A stretch of 64,000 bases of DNA from Sipunculus nudus. Taxonomy: Eukaryota; Annelida; Sipuncula; Golfingiida; Sipunculidae. The stretch covers positions 42,907,558 to 42,971,557 of the forward strand of contig CM049310.1 in assembly GCA_026874595.1 (NCBI GenBank). The letters run 5' to 3'. The notes below the pieces were generated by a model. It saw nothing but the letters and a program-made list of their open reading frames with translations. It had not been told where the DNA came from and ran no database searches. The position numbers and the translations under genes are program-made. Shown one piece after another: positions 45,463-56,640 of this stretch. Every line of letters starts with the position of its first letter. The stretch's first letter is position 1.

Positions 45463-47967
45463 TTGTACAAATATTTTGTTATTGTACATACATATATATA
45501 TATCAAATGTTGCTACACTCAATTCCAGTAACCTGGGCATTTTTTAATGAGAAGTAAAAGTAATAAAGGAAATTTTATTTTTCACAAAATTAAGAGTACG
45601 ATTATTTTTATTTGAATTTTGAGTAAGTAAGCCGTATCAGCATGGACCAATCACTCGAGAAATGGGATAATTTGATATAAAGACCGGTATCGAGACAACC
45701 TATTACAAATAAATAAATAGAACAAATAAATCCACAACTACCGGTCTTGAAATACAATGTAGTTTTTATGATCTCCCGAATACTGGAACAGTATTCCCGA
45801 TTGCTCTTTCCGATTTTCCTCAGTTGTTGATCAATTTTCCCTCGTGCTTCGTACGTATTTCCCCTAATGCTGACTAATTTCCCGTCATGCTTTGGGAGAG
45901 GAAACATTCAAAAGAAAGCCTGCTTCTTTACCATTATCATCTATGGTACGCCTCCTGTCAGGTCTGATGGGTGTTGGGTATTTGTCAGAGATGTCATTAG
46001 CTCTGCTCCATGTGTATGTCGGCGCAGGATTACCCGCCAGTGGACTTACATAGACTTGCAAACTGTTTCCCTCTGCCACCTTATAGTTACGGACACTGGG
46101 CTTCTCCTGATAATCATCTATGTCTGAAATAAACAAACTATTGAATACACACGGACTATAAAACTTAAGAAGATATCATGTAATGACTTCTATGCATGGT
46201 AGTATGAGATAGAAAGACGATAAGATTGAAAAAAAAGTTATAATGATAGCTTTGTGATAAGGTTGGTATAAAAATATTTTAATAGTTCACCGATATATTA
46301 AAAAAATAACATTTATCATTTTTAGATGAATTTATTATAGATTTTTAGTGTAATACTTACAGGCTCTTGTGATGGTAGCTATTGAGGACATGGTTGTTCC
46401 ATGGGTGTTTGTTGCAAAACACTGGTACTTTCCTTCGTTTAACTTCCGTGGATCACGTATTCTGTAGCCGCCATCAATAAGAATGGAAAGTATCTCAGAA
46501 AAATCATAAGGTGCTCCATTTCTTTCCCATCTTACACTGTGAATATTAAGATCAGAGAGAGAATATTTATAAAATCCTGATATTGTAAATATAAAGATCG
46601 GCTTATGAATATTTATAAATCATAAGGCTGACCGTATCGTTCCCACCTCTATTCTGTGAGCCCAAAGACAGTTTGCTATAAGATGATGTGACCTAGCATG
46701 GACTAGTTATGTAAAGGGGCCTGTTTCGATATATGTTGCTTCTTAAAGCAAATTATTCACCTGCCTAATCTGTACAATATATTCGTTTTCTGACTTTTTC
46801 TGCATACATATTAATGAACTACAGATCATTCCTGCTAAGAAAGATGTTTCTAACGCCTGTCTCTGTAACAGATAATTAAGCTTATTTATGTAAAAACCGT
46901 TAGCAAACATGGTTCATATGTCAACGTGGACAATAAAAAAAAATTGTGAGGAAATTAAAAGATCACTTTTTGCATTAAACCATATGCATAACTCGATGCA
47001 TGATTCGTTTGGCTTGCCTAAGTTGGTCTCAAAGCTATTATACGACAACACACAAATGGTCAGGGTGGTACTTTATACACAGATGTATGGGCAGTTCAAC
47101 TTAATTTGTCTGACCCAATGACATCAGACGGATTTTTTTTAAGGTAATATCGATGAGTTAACCTCATAACAGCTTAGAAACATGATGGCTTTTACCATAT
47201 ATATGGTCTGTTCATACTTGTGACGCAGGAAAAAATTGATAAAACTATATAAAAAATACAATATATTAAAAAAATCTTTTAAAAAATATCTTAAAAATCT
47301 ATCTTTAAGAAAACACTTCCTGATATAATTTCTTACCTTGGAACCGGAACTCCTGATGCCTTGCATATGAAGTCCAGGTAATTTGTGGTACTATAGACAA
47401 ACCTTGTGTCTCTCATGAAAACTTCGATTTTAGGAGGGCGACGCACTGAATGATAATCTGGTATACGTTTTAATGTTAACTTTTTTTCCCTGTATCTCAA
47501 ATATTAAAAGTATTTTCTTCTTCAAATCTTAAGAAACAAACTGCACAGTAATACAATCAGATCAATTAAAACTAATCAAAATGGTTAACGGATGTTAACA
47601 ATTTAATTATCTAAAGAAGAGACATAATTAATGCAAAATACAATATTGTAAATAAATGGTTACCTGTTTCTACTTCTTCAAGTACAAATTTATGAGAAGA
47701 TCTTTACTAAATGCTTAAGCCGTTTATTTTACACAAAACAATCTGTTTAAATAAAATTTTGTATAGGAACATGGTACTAGTAAAATAAGACTGGGCTAAT
47801 GTCGTTCAATTAAACTAAAATCACATCATGCACACTTTTATCCCGTACTAACATTTCTTCAATGTTATCAATTGGTTGAGAAAGAAAGTAGACACACACT
47901 AACTTGATTCTGAAAAAGCTGCTGTGACTAAAATACAAAGAATGGCCGAAACATCGAAAAGGCCCAT
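38604..47967 (-). CDS. L1-family immunoglobulin cell-adhesion gene, N-terminal ectodomain exons
   Basis: Exons at 47904-47967, 47337-47445, 46361-46536, 45932-46123, 44249-44374, 43870-43975, 43236-43405, 42319-42462, 41762-41926, 40728-41012 and 38604-38888 splice with GT-AG signals and matching phases at every junction, with no stop. They give about 512 residues with one Ig6 exon or 607 with both. Signal peptide, Ig1, Ig2, Ig3, one further Ig (Ig4 or Ig5 type) and Ig6 are visible. L1/neuroglian/neurofascin proteins are neuronal and junctional adhesion receptors with six Ig, several FnIII, one transmembrane segment and an ankyrin-binding tail. FnIII, transmembrane and tail exons are not visible in the window, so the 3' part is missing, far away or lost. 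Confidence 0.85.
39200..40060 (+). mobile_element. Ty3/Gypsy retrotransposon remnant (gag fragment fused to RT)
   Basis: Around 39340-39460 a Gag-like stretch reads REQFVRGLNEIEMKRH and AIQIESFEEG, with frame changes. At 39630-39790 WSPDQRKHVRRLVAEYSIVF and LIEHTIDT precede the reverse transcriptase. At 39850-39900 WASPIVLVTKRDGSTRF and at 39950-40050 VDETIDILSGTQWFSTLDLA are conserved RT segments. Protease, later RT, RNase H and integrase are absent, and stops are frequent, so it is dead. It lies between the two Ig6 exons, opposite to the adhesion gene. Confidence 0.85.
40728..41012 (-). CDS. L1-family exon 10a: Ig6
   Basis: 285 bp, acceptor CTTGTAG, donor GTAAGC, phase 1-1, no stop. It reads ERTRIVTPPRNVHLVPGEP, VIFDCVAVTDPSTPVIVDWL and GMYTCVGSNG. 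The DPS...VDWLW pattern is typical of the sixth Ig of L1-family proteins. Same length, phase and splice context as exon 10b. Confidence 0.88.
41762..41926 (-). CDS. L1-family exon 9: second half of an Ig domain
   Basis: 165 bp, acceptor TTTTACAG, donor GTAATA, phase 1-1. It reads SKVIKPNLVIIGEYLTVNNV, VQCVLENTHGVLIGGAYLNVL. VQC...N.HG is the second cysteine strand of an Ig. It joins exon 8 through WLINAVSA. Confidence 0.82.
42319..42462 (-). CDS. L1-family exon 8: first half of an Ig domain (Ig4/Ig5 type)
   Basis: 144 bp, acceptor GTTACAG, donor GTTGGA, phase 1-1. It reads VTPRWVKQRGIPM, NVTEGENATFLCAGEGVP and KWLINAVSG. PRW...EG..ATF.C resembles Ig5 of L1-family proteins more than Ig4, which suggests one Ig domain is missing. 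Confidence 0.82.
43106..43140 (-). pseudogene. Tail fragment duplicated from exon 7
   Basis: About 35 bp reading QYSKQLRVEG followed by a GTATGA donor repeats the end of exon 7 (QYSIQLKVEG, donor GTCTGA) only 130 bp downstream of it. The surrounding sequence (TGAGGATAT.CGTTAGAGATT.TTCATTCATT) also recurs at about 43030-43070 and 43150-43185. It is a decayed partial exon copy. Confidence 0.6.
43236..43405 (-). CDS. L1-family exon 7: second half of Ig3
   Basis: 170 bp, acceptor TTTACAG, donor GTCTGA, enters phase 2, leaves phase 1. It reads PLPTVFWTGDLPQDH, MLMIRKPKAQHSGTYNCQAS and QYSIQLKVEG. GTYNCQASN is the canonical Ig strand F. Joined to exon 6 it gives CIFSGYPLPTVFW. Confidence 0.87.
43795..43830. 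repeat. (ATT)n microsatellite
   Basis: About ten tandem TAT/ATT trinucleotides in the intron between exons 6 and 7. Confidence 0.93.
43870..43975 (-). CDS. L1-family exon 6: first half of Ig3
   Basis: 106 bp, acceptor GTGAATTAG, donor GTATGT, enters phase 1 and leaves phase 2. It reads GPKRVKPPGLMFRSGP and ILEGVTEVILRCIFSG. G.T..L.C..SG is the first cysteine strand of an Ig fold. Confidence 0.85.
44249..44374 (-). CDS. L1-family exon 5: second half of Ig2
   Basis: 126 bp, acceptor CATTTCAG, donor GTTTGT, phase 1-1. It reads GNLLFVYTTPGDGGNQLYKC, DIRNSEVDIAKGGSYSSVNV. The YKC strand and GNL..F opening match Ig2 of the L1 family. Confidence 0.85.
44672..44712. repeat. (TA)n microsatellite
   Basis: Pure TA dinucleotides in the intron between exons 4 and 5. 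Confidence 0.93.
45408..45458. repeat. (TA)n microsatellite
   Basis: TA dinucleotides with a few TATACA units. Confidence 0.93.
45932..46123 (-). CDS. L1-family exon 4: first half of Ig2, lacking the usual cysteine
   Basis: 192 bp, acceptor TATTTCAG, donor GTAAAG, phase 1-1. It reads YIDDYQEKPSVRNYKVAEG, NSLQVYVSPLAGNPAPTYTW and RRRTIDDNG. The AGNPAPTYTW strand is right for Ig2. Where the first disulfide cysteine is expected (SLxCxPPxGxP), the sequence has QVYVSP, so this domain may lack the canonical disulfide. Confidence 0.84.
46361..46536 (-). CDS. L1-family exon 3: second half of Ig1
   Basis: 176 bp, acceptor ATTCACAG, donor GTAAGT, enters phase 2 and leaves phase 1. It reads SVRWERNGAPYDF, SILIDGGYRIRDPRKLNEG and KYQCFATNTHGTTMSSIATI. 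YQCFATN.HG is the second cysteine strand of Ig1 in L1-family proteins. Confidence 0.88.
47337..47445 (-). CDS. L1-family exon 2: first half of Ig1
   Basis: 109 bp, acceptor ATCATTCAG, donor GTAAGA, enters phase 1 and leaves phase 2. It reads MRRPPKIEVFMRDTRFVYST, YLDFICKASGVPVP. RPP.I and FICKASG.P.P mark Ig1. Confidence 0.87.
47904..47967 (-). CDS. L1-family exon 1: start codon and signal peptide
   Basis: 64 bp from ATG at 47967. It reads MGLFDVSAILCILVTAAFSE: a short hydrophobic core with small residues before the likely cleavage site. Donor GTTAGT leaves phase 1, exactly matching exon 2. Upstream 5' UTR and promoter are not identifiable. Confidence 0.75.
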
Positions 47968-48900
47968 GTTGATTTTACGCACTTTTCCATAGAATGCATG
48001 GAGACATATATGTCAACCCCCGACGTATAAGTGCAACTGAAACAGTGAAAAGGATTTTACCAGCGATGCTATTCTGTTTCTATGTCATTCGTGACCTAAT
48101 TTGGTATTTGCAATAAGAGGCTGTATACTATTATGTTTTGACAAACAATTTGTGCATTGATAATTATCAGACTGACGGCTGTAGTCTTCATACTCAATAG
48201 GTAAAGAAACACTGCATCATCTGTAGTTTCCATACTCAATTATATGATCAGCATTTGGTAATGGACAAACATCTTATAATTAAACACAGATATAGAAATG
48301 AAGCAATAAAGGAGGAAGCGGAAAAACAAGATTTGACTCAATAATGAGTCAAGTGGTGCAGCTTATTCTGAAATACCAGTCACAGTATCAATTTGCCCTT
48401 GCAATCGGGCGCTCACAGGTCCATTGTAAACTGAGATATTCAGCAGCAGAAAAAAACATGCATTCGAATCGTCAAATTTTGTTTAGGGAAATTAAAGAAT
48501 TCCATGAAGATAACCGTTTTATATATGATTCAGTACCCCACACTAACCCAATCGCGACCATTCGTTTATACAATGCAGGCCTTCAGGCCAAATGCGAACC
48601 TGTGCAATTGGATAAACGTCATATTTATCCTTCACTGATAACATACTTGACCATTATTTGAAAAGTACTTGTTTCCTTTCAAACACGTGTAACATGTACA
48701 TATACAAAGCTGGTAATAAAAATTTTGAACCTGAGTACAAACGCCAATTACATAAACACTACTGCTGGCATGGATGTACACTACGCAAAAAAAATGAGTG
48801 AAGTTGGTGCTAACAGTCTTGTGTACAAGAAAGCTATCAAATATGTATGCATACACGTCCAAACTTTTAGGGAGATACGTCAAATCACTCTTGACTGATA
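47968..48900. other. Upstream region of the adhesion gene
   Basis: It should contain the promoter and 5' UTR of the minus-strand gene, but no TATA box or initiator is convincing. A 105-codon open frame on the plus strand (48344-48661) matches no family I know and has ordinary AT-rich composition. Confidence 0.4.
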
Positions 48901-48924
48901 AGCACAGATGCATCCAACACAAAA

Positions 48925-49270
48925 CCAATTGCAGGTGGCGCCGTAAATCTTGTATTTGACAAAGCTATTCAAAATGTATGGAGAGGCACAATTTCAGGGT
49001 GATATGTAAATTCCAACCTTCTGAGAAATAAGCAGGCTCATACACTGCGTAAAAATTATTGTAGGCGGTGCCACAGGCCTTGTGTACTAGAAAACTTTAC
49101 AAGACCCATGGATATATTTCAGGCACATACGTCAAATCACTCCTGAATTACTGGCATGGAGACTTCCCAGAAATGATTGTAGGTGGTGCCATCAATCTTG
49201 TATACTACAAACTGTGCGACATGCACACTTTCAGGCTAATATCTCAAATAACTCCTGAGAATAATCAGAT
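48925..49270 (+). repeat. Short array of the palindrome-bearing 135-bp monomer
   Basis: Variants GGTGGCGCCG, GGCGGTGCCACA and GGTGGTGCCATC occur at about 48934, 49072 and 49184. AATTTCAGG..GATATGT and CTCCTGA.A.TA segments match the 9.3-10.3 kb array. It ends in GGATTAGCTCAGC and CAGCTCAGCTAA, again an AGCTCAG-type terminus. Confidence 0.72.
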
Positions 49271-52200
49271 CAGATCGGATTAGCTCAGCAAGTCAGCTCA
49301 GCTAACCAAGGCAGTTCCGACCAAGTCAAGTCTAGTTAATGTGCCACGAGTGGCTACTCCACTGAAACAACGCTTGGCCTGCCCCCAAATCTGACACAGT
49401 TGTCGGTCTGAAACTTGGCCTGTTGCTAAACCTGAAATTGTTTGCAGTCTTCTAAAGCTATTTCTTGACACAAAAAAAGATCTTGGTCTTTTGTCAAATC
49501 TATTTATAGGTGATAACTGAATCTTGGCCTGATGCAAAACTGAAATATTGTGAATTTAATGCTATTCAAGCGTGACATATTCATGTTTTTTTCAAAATAA
49601 CTATTGAAAGCAAATCAATATTCAGATATATTTTATCAAAGGATGTATCTCATAGTCATTTATTGAGAAAGAGCCAATAATTCAGGCAAATCCTTTCAAA
49701 AAAAATTTGAACAAAGTAAATTTCACTGACAAAGACCTGTGATTAAAATCGGCCTAGACGCAGACATCTTGATACATTTATGTTTTGTTTATTCCTAACT
49801 AGTTTACCTTTTTGTTAATATCTCTCACGGTCTGATTGTGTGGGTGCGCTTTTGAGTGAGCTTGTCATCCCTCCACTTGGCCCTTTTTATTATGAATCTA
49901 TATTACATGAATCAGGAGCATTGAACATTTTTTAATGAATGCTGTTGAAGGCACAAGTCTGGCTGTACCAGATCAGACTAATGTGTCTTCCTTGATGACA
50001 TATAAAATGCTCATATAAAATTGTTCTTGGCACCTCAACCTTGTTGCTTTTACCTCCGATAGCTATTGTGACAGGGGGTTATGTCATGGACGAAAGAATA
50101 AAACTATAATTTATTAACTGGTGTTTGGCGGCCGGCTTGGAATGCATTCTTTACCATCCTCTTCCCCATCCTGTGGCCACTCTTGGGGTAACCTCGCCAA
50201 TTTTAAACTGTCTGCTTTGATGCACTAGTCGGCAACCACACCTCCACCTCATAATGTCGCAGAGCGGCACTCGTTAAATGCATCATCGGTCAGCCAGACC
50301 GGACCTCCTTATTAGTTATTCGCATCCCCAAACATTCTCGGTGATTACGATTAAGCTGTTGTGACAGGATAGGGAACAGGCATTTTTTTTTCATTTATGC
50401 TTATATTTTAAATCACCTGATGTACTAAAAGACTTCCACTAAAATAAAATGAACATGGGGACATGGGTTGATAAATTTTTTTCGGCGGACCTGGACGCGG
50501 GTCCTAATGTTAGCGGAAGTATGTGCTCTGTGAGTGCATTCTGGTTGAGTACCAAACAATGATCTGATCAATTCACAGATCCGAAATTACAAAAATACAT
50601 CACTGATGCCAATGACCAAATATGACCTTGTCATGAGCTTACAACAACACATAGTTTTTTAAACAATAAGGGGCCAGGTACATCCTGAAGATTGGCTTGT
50701 GCAGAGACACCTTGATTTGATATAACGGGGTACACCGGGCGTAAAATGTATTTGAATCTAAATACAAGAAAAGAAGACCTATATGAAAGAGAACACAAAT
50801 GACGAATCATGATTAAAAGTCTCATGAAAACAATGTTACACAAGTTTCTGTAACATATAATCAATAAGACTAGATAAAAATATTAAAAAAAACCCAGCGT
50901 TGGACAAATTATAACCTGGTGGTTTAGACATTAATGCCCGTCTACAAGTCGAAATAAGTTCCAAGATGAGTGTTTAATTGCCTTCTATACGACTTCTACA
51001 AGTATAATAAGGCCATATACAGAAAATAAAATAACACAGGAATACGTCAGTCATGAATTACTACATAGAGGATAAAGCTATAAAGAGGATTTATCGGTCT
51101 AGAACTGACCTGTATTAGAAGACTCTGCGATCCAGCGCGACCGGATTGCTTGATAATTTCTTAGTTATATTCTGCTAGGGAGGAACTGATTCGCTGGACT
51201 AAACGTCCAACATGGATTTCTATTTCAAATTAATGAACCAGGAAGATTCTAATTAATGATGAAAAAGGGTTTACCTCATTTGACTACAATTTATTCCCAC
51301 TTCGTATGTTTGTTGACCATTGAATTCTGCCTAATTATCTGTTGTCTCTGTTCCTAAAACTGTCCCCGTCTTTGCTGTGTAATGAAATCATGATATGGTT
51401 ATATTCTGTCCCTACGATTAACTTTGTTTACCTCTCTGTCAACTGTCAACACTAGTATTCCCCTCATCTATAATAGTATCTCATTAACGACAGAAAAACG
51501 TGTACATAATATCAATAAAAGACAATTTGTCTGCGTTCACAAACAGATTACCGTATAACACGGTACAGAGTTACCTGACCCTAAGCTCACATGGTTTTAG
51601 CGAAAATGTATTACAACACATAATTATTTCGGCTATTTTAGAAGCCACATAATACATTTACCATATTATTGTATCATAGGATTCAATGCTTTTGTGCAGG
51701 TTATTTAATATTCACAATTTACTTAAAAGCAGACAATTTGCTTATGATATATTGTAAGTCATTAAAATTGTCTTATTAAGGATCCTTTGATGAAAACAAT
51801 ATACACAAATTCTTTCTGTCATATTGACATCTCATTAGGCTCTGTAACATGACTAATTCCAATCGACATTTCATGCTACATGAGCTACTCTTGCTGAGCT
51901 CTGTTTGGCCTATGTACATTTTGATCGCACGTTGATTCCTTGGCATTGTATCACAGGGGGAGGTGAAAAAATATGTAATGCAGCTCTAATACCGATATAA
52001 TACTACAGTTCTTTGCTTGAGGCCAATTGAAACCCTCTTAATTGGCCCCGCAGCTTCATTTAATACTATTGCACTTAAACTCAAACTCAAAAGAGTTAAT
52101 TTATACATATTTATTATCAACTCATTCTACGTTTTCACGTGTAAAATCGTAGACAAAAGTGTGAAACTGAAACCTAAATCCGCAGGTTTATATGAAATAA

Positions 52201-53545
52201 GGAAGTATTTGTTTTTGGCTAGTGAGATGTTAAATAGTTACACAGTCGTTAACACTTGAACATCATAGCAGACATGCGCGCACACACAAATATATGTGTA
52301 TTTACTTATTTCGTACACTAAGTTTAATAAGTGTGCACCTCTCTTTACTCTGTAACTCCTTTTATTCGCAATTACAAAAATACCAAATAAATGTCATATC
52401 AGTTACACTACCAGGGCGACAGCGTGTTCTTTGTTAAAAATTCCGGACAACTATTATTAAATTTAAGGCCTGCATGAACTCTCCTTCTACGGACACGCGC
52501 TGCACAAATAGAATCTGATTGTCCAGTAAGCTGATGATAAACTGGCGAATCCTTGGTAGTTATTAATTTTTTATATAGGTGGATGTATTAATATTAGTCA
52601 TTGACAAAGAATATTTTATGACAAGAATTAAGTTTATAAATAAAACAGGGGAGTAACAACTATTTGTAAAAAGTATTGCATTTTCTTTCCGAGCCCAACA
52701 AAAAAAGACCCGATTTTTATTAAATTAAGATTTGCCTTAAGATATACTGATAGATATCCACATCCGTGTTGTAAAACAAAAAAATTAATCTAATTTATAG
52801 GATTTTGTCCTTTTGTCTATAATGTCAGAGCCATACGCCATCCTATCAGTCCGCCAACCTGGTGTCATAATAGGTGGTCGTGTCATAATAGGGTGGTTAA
52901 ACTTATGAGTTACTTTATAATGTAGTAGCCAGTAACAGACAGTTATAACTCAGGACGGGTATTACATAACACCAGTGTATTCCATCATTCCGGATGTTCA
53001 CACACATCGCCTTCTGGCGGTACCAAAAATATCGGTGATACCGTAAAGCCTATAACGGATTTAAACAATAAATAAGACTTTCCTGTATATGTGCGCTCCT
53101 CACGTGCCGGTTATACACTGTTGGTGAAGGGGACAGCTAGAGTTGCATGTTAGTCGCTGGATGCACATTTCGATACCACTCTCTCACTGATCTAATTACC
53201 ATTCTTTCCTCAGTGCTCACCCTTGTTTTCGACTCCAGAACATTTTGCTATACAAAGCATTGGTTACACGAGAGAAAGTCTCGGACGGCTGCAGTGTGAA
53301 AGCGCTGCATGAGAGTACTATATAGCTGTCATATGTCCACTTCTGTCAAACTTAACCCCTGGTGTGCCAATTAACTAATAATGTTACTACACTTATGATT
53401 GTAATTATACGTGTGATTAATATTTTCTAATCACAGTTATTAACATAGTAAATATATAGCCAAAAATATACACTGAAGTAAAAGAGATTAAAATCCAGGA
53501 GTACATGTCCTCACTAAATGGTTGAATGGTTTTGTTTGGTATACC
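49271..53545. other. Gene-poor stretch, nothing recognised
   Basis: No ORF matches a known family. A GC-richer block at 50120-50420 lies between two TTGTGACAGG motifs (about 50070 and 50358). It could be a fragment of a repeat but shows no diagnostic domain. Confidence 0.4.
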
Positions 53546-53552
53546 GTCAACA

Positions 53553-53880
53553 GCGGCTACTGTGGCTCAGGGGTAGAGCGCAGGTCTCAAAGCCGGGTGA
53601 TCGTGAGTTCGAATCTCAGCTGTGGTGGTGAGATTTTTCACGGCTGGACCCCACAGAGGGTGAGCGCTCTGCAAACTTAATGGGAAGGTCGGCCCAACGG
53701 CCGTGTTTCACACACAAACGAGAGCGCCCTCCTCGGTTGTATGACCCAGCAATGGGGATTATTACGCACCCAGAGCCCGCAGGTTTAGTAGTCCCCGGGC
53801 CTGGTGAATGCGGGTATATAAAATGAGAGGAAGCGTGTGATACTCCCCTGTCTAGTAATCCGGAAACGGAATAGAAATCT
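53553..53880 (+). mobile_element. tRNA-derived SINE
   Basis: TGGCTCAGGGGTAGAGCGC is a good A box and GAGTTCGAATCTC a good B box, at tRNA spacing. The 7-bp acceptor stem is not complementary, so it is not a tRNA gene. The body continues with CGGCTGGACCCCACAGAGGG, CGGCCCAACGGCCGTG and GTCCCCGGGCCTGGTGAATG, a typical SINE body. The 3' end is uncertain. Confidence 0.78.
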
Positions 53881-53899
53881 GCAGATGAACATATATTTA

Positions 53900-54788
53900 G
53901 TAAAGGTTAGCATTTAAAAAATGGAGGCGGTTACAACCACCAAAAAAATATAACAAAAAAGGCGTAAAGAAGCCTTCATTAATTACCCTAAATAATCTAC
54001 ATTCTTATCTATATACATTAGACGTCCGGTCCTGGACAAGTCGCCGAAGTGTTTCTTTTGAAACAAAAATACAGTATATTTGTATATTTTTTACATCAGG
54101 TATACTTGTGCAATACAAAAGATAAATGGAGGAATTACAGACATCACACATATTACTTCATCAATACAGTAAACGGTGCCATTATAATTATTCTAGTATT
54201 CAGATAGGACCATGTTGTTTTGATTGGCGGTATGTAAATTTAGACATCAAGATCAAGTTTTTACTTCATATATATTCTTTCAAGGAAATTAAAAAAAAAT
54301 AAAATTTAGATTTCCTTCCAGTATGTAGTGTTTGCACCCCTTTGGCGGTTCAATTCTGTTATTAACAATGACCATATATATTTATGTCATATATATTTAT
54401 CGCAAAACAACAACGAAATCATAAAGAAAATCGACCGCAACAAATCATGAAAATTGCCTTAACAGAGAAGATTTTAGCAGTTGTATTATCATAAAATGTG
54501 AATAATTAGATATTGCTGCGAGTGCTACAAATAAAATATATAAAAGTAGAGAAATAATCATATGCGACCTACATATCATATGCAAATTTAAAATGTCACA
54601 TACATATTCAACATATCTTTACATACATATGATAAAAAAATGAAACGCCGGTAGATGTTACTTACATTTGATTAAAAGATACTAGCTGTGGAATTAGCCT
54701 GGCTTGATTTAATTATAGGGTTATATAAATAAATAAACTTTAAATGATGGTACGATAACTAGAAAAGCTTCCCAAAATGAATAAAAAC

Positions 54789-54850
<62 letters not shown>

Positions 54851-55270
54851 TATTAACTGTGAATGTTGAGTAAATTGTTAGTGTGCATGCTTTCACCATT
54901 AGATGGAACTGACCACAGACAAACGTTATCCGTTTCATGCAGATTACAAATAAATACTTGATAAAATAACATTATCGAATGATTAATGTCATGGGCCTTG
55001 TTTTATAAGGTGACGGGTACATGCCACCTCTACTCTTTAGGAGTACTTTGTCCAGCTCACGATTCCATCCTCAACACAAGTCACAATTTCTTCATATCTC
55101 CTATATAAACTACTAGCATCTCATATATCGAGAACATAAAGAGGGTGCTGTGAACTGCGGCAATAAATTGTCAAAAGCAGCGTAAATTATGGTACGCCCT
55201 TGTTTATAAAAAAAATGAGACGTGGAAATGACAATTGAGCAAAGATTAATAAAATAACTTTTTTTCGACA
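53900..55270. repeat. Old segmental duplicate of the 34.9-40.3 kb region
   Basis: Collinear homology by eye: 54080-54280 with 35100-35300, 54390-55060 with 37260-37990, and 55060-55260 with 40060-40320. Exon 10b, the Gypsy remnant and the MITE are all absent from this copy. Confidence 0.65.
54793..54850. repeat. (TA)n microsatellite
   Basis: Pure TA dinucleotides. Confidence 0.95.
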
Positions 55271-55329
55271 TGGACTTTCAAGCATAGTTGCAACACTGAT
55301 GAGCATATGCATTTATTAACATAGTGCAG

Positions 55330-56640
55330 GAATCTTATTTGTATTATTTATCATCACCTAAAGAGTCTTTTCTAACAATTTAAACATTGTTAACACCACA
55401 TGAACGTAATGAATCACCAAAAATGTAATTCCATGGAGCACACTGTGTTTGCTTTAAAAAAAATGACACATTACTTGTCAAGTAGGTACTTTACATACCC
55501 TTATGTCAATACCACTGCCAAATAGATTATGCAACCTCAGTAGTGATACGTATACTAAATGTCAGTTATGTTATTTTAAATTTTATAAGCAGAGCCATGT
55601 GATTTTAAGGGTATGCGTTACGCTAAATTCTGACATTTCGGTAGAGAGTAAAAACCGCAGCTAGAGGCTTTCTGTAGAACAACGTAATGCCGACGTTAGT
55701 TTAGTGTCACAGACTGTCCAGAATATTAATCCGGTTAAATCACCAGTAATTCGTAGTTCTATTGCGTACACAGATTTACACGGATTACATGATAGTAATT
55801 AAAGTTGCTTCTACCAATTAGTCATGCATGTCTTCCTCTACCTCTTTTGATATTTTTTTTTTATCCTGGCGTATGTGAATGTTCATCATGTCTTATAATT
55901 ATGTATTTATAAAAGTGAAAAAAGTTCAAGGCACATTATCCATACCTTTGCACTCAGAAAACCTCACTGCAGTGCCACCTGGCGAGTAGGAACGACACCG
56001 ACGCGTCCAAGGTAAGGAGACACAAATCTGGCGTCGTTCCACGGCTTTAGCCGTGTGTAATAAAAATTGATTAGGAAAACTTTTGCTTGGATGTATAATT
56101 CCTCTCCGGAATCAACAAACACCTGCTCTGCCTAGTCCAACGCTAATAAAATCAAGCAATACGGATCAGATTTATAACGATACCAAGGGCGCCAACAGAG
56201 TCAGTGTGTACAGCGCTGGTAGGCTTATATATCGTACACAGAACAACAGGCAGCAGTACACTGCGTTAAATAGCCCATGTCTGATTCTGTAATGCAGTCA
56301 GTCACCGAATGTTTTTTGTCCTATGGAAACAAAGACCAGGAGCTGTTACTTTATGAGTGAGTAAACAAACACATATTTACTTTTTTTTATCATTCTGTTG
56401 TCATTATGGTCACCTGTTTATTCTTTTTCAAACAACAAATAATCATTGGTTTTCAACTTGCTCGCTCGCAGGCGCTCGCAGGGGGGGGGGGGGTCTGTTC
56501 AAAATCAGAGTGACTTGACCTGGGAAAGTGTTGTTATGGCACAGCATTTTGTATAATAAATACAATATCCGAGTCAATGTCCATAGTTGGGCAACTACTG
56601 GGGCGATTCAGGATGGCAAAGCTGATACTGCCAGCCCAGC
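55330..56640 (+). repeat. Direct duplication, upstream copy
   Basis: Homologous to about 59370-60620. Shared blocks include TCTGACATTTCGGTA, TTCTGTAGAACA, GGCTTTAGC.GTG, ATATCGTACACAG and AGACCAGGAGCTGT-like stretches. The unit does not code for anything recognisable; the short ORF at 56083-56292 sits in it. Confidence 0.7.

Noticed and set aside
53553-53625. Functional tRNA gene
   Set aside because: A and B boxes are good, but the acceptor stem does not pair and a SINE body follows.
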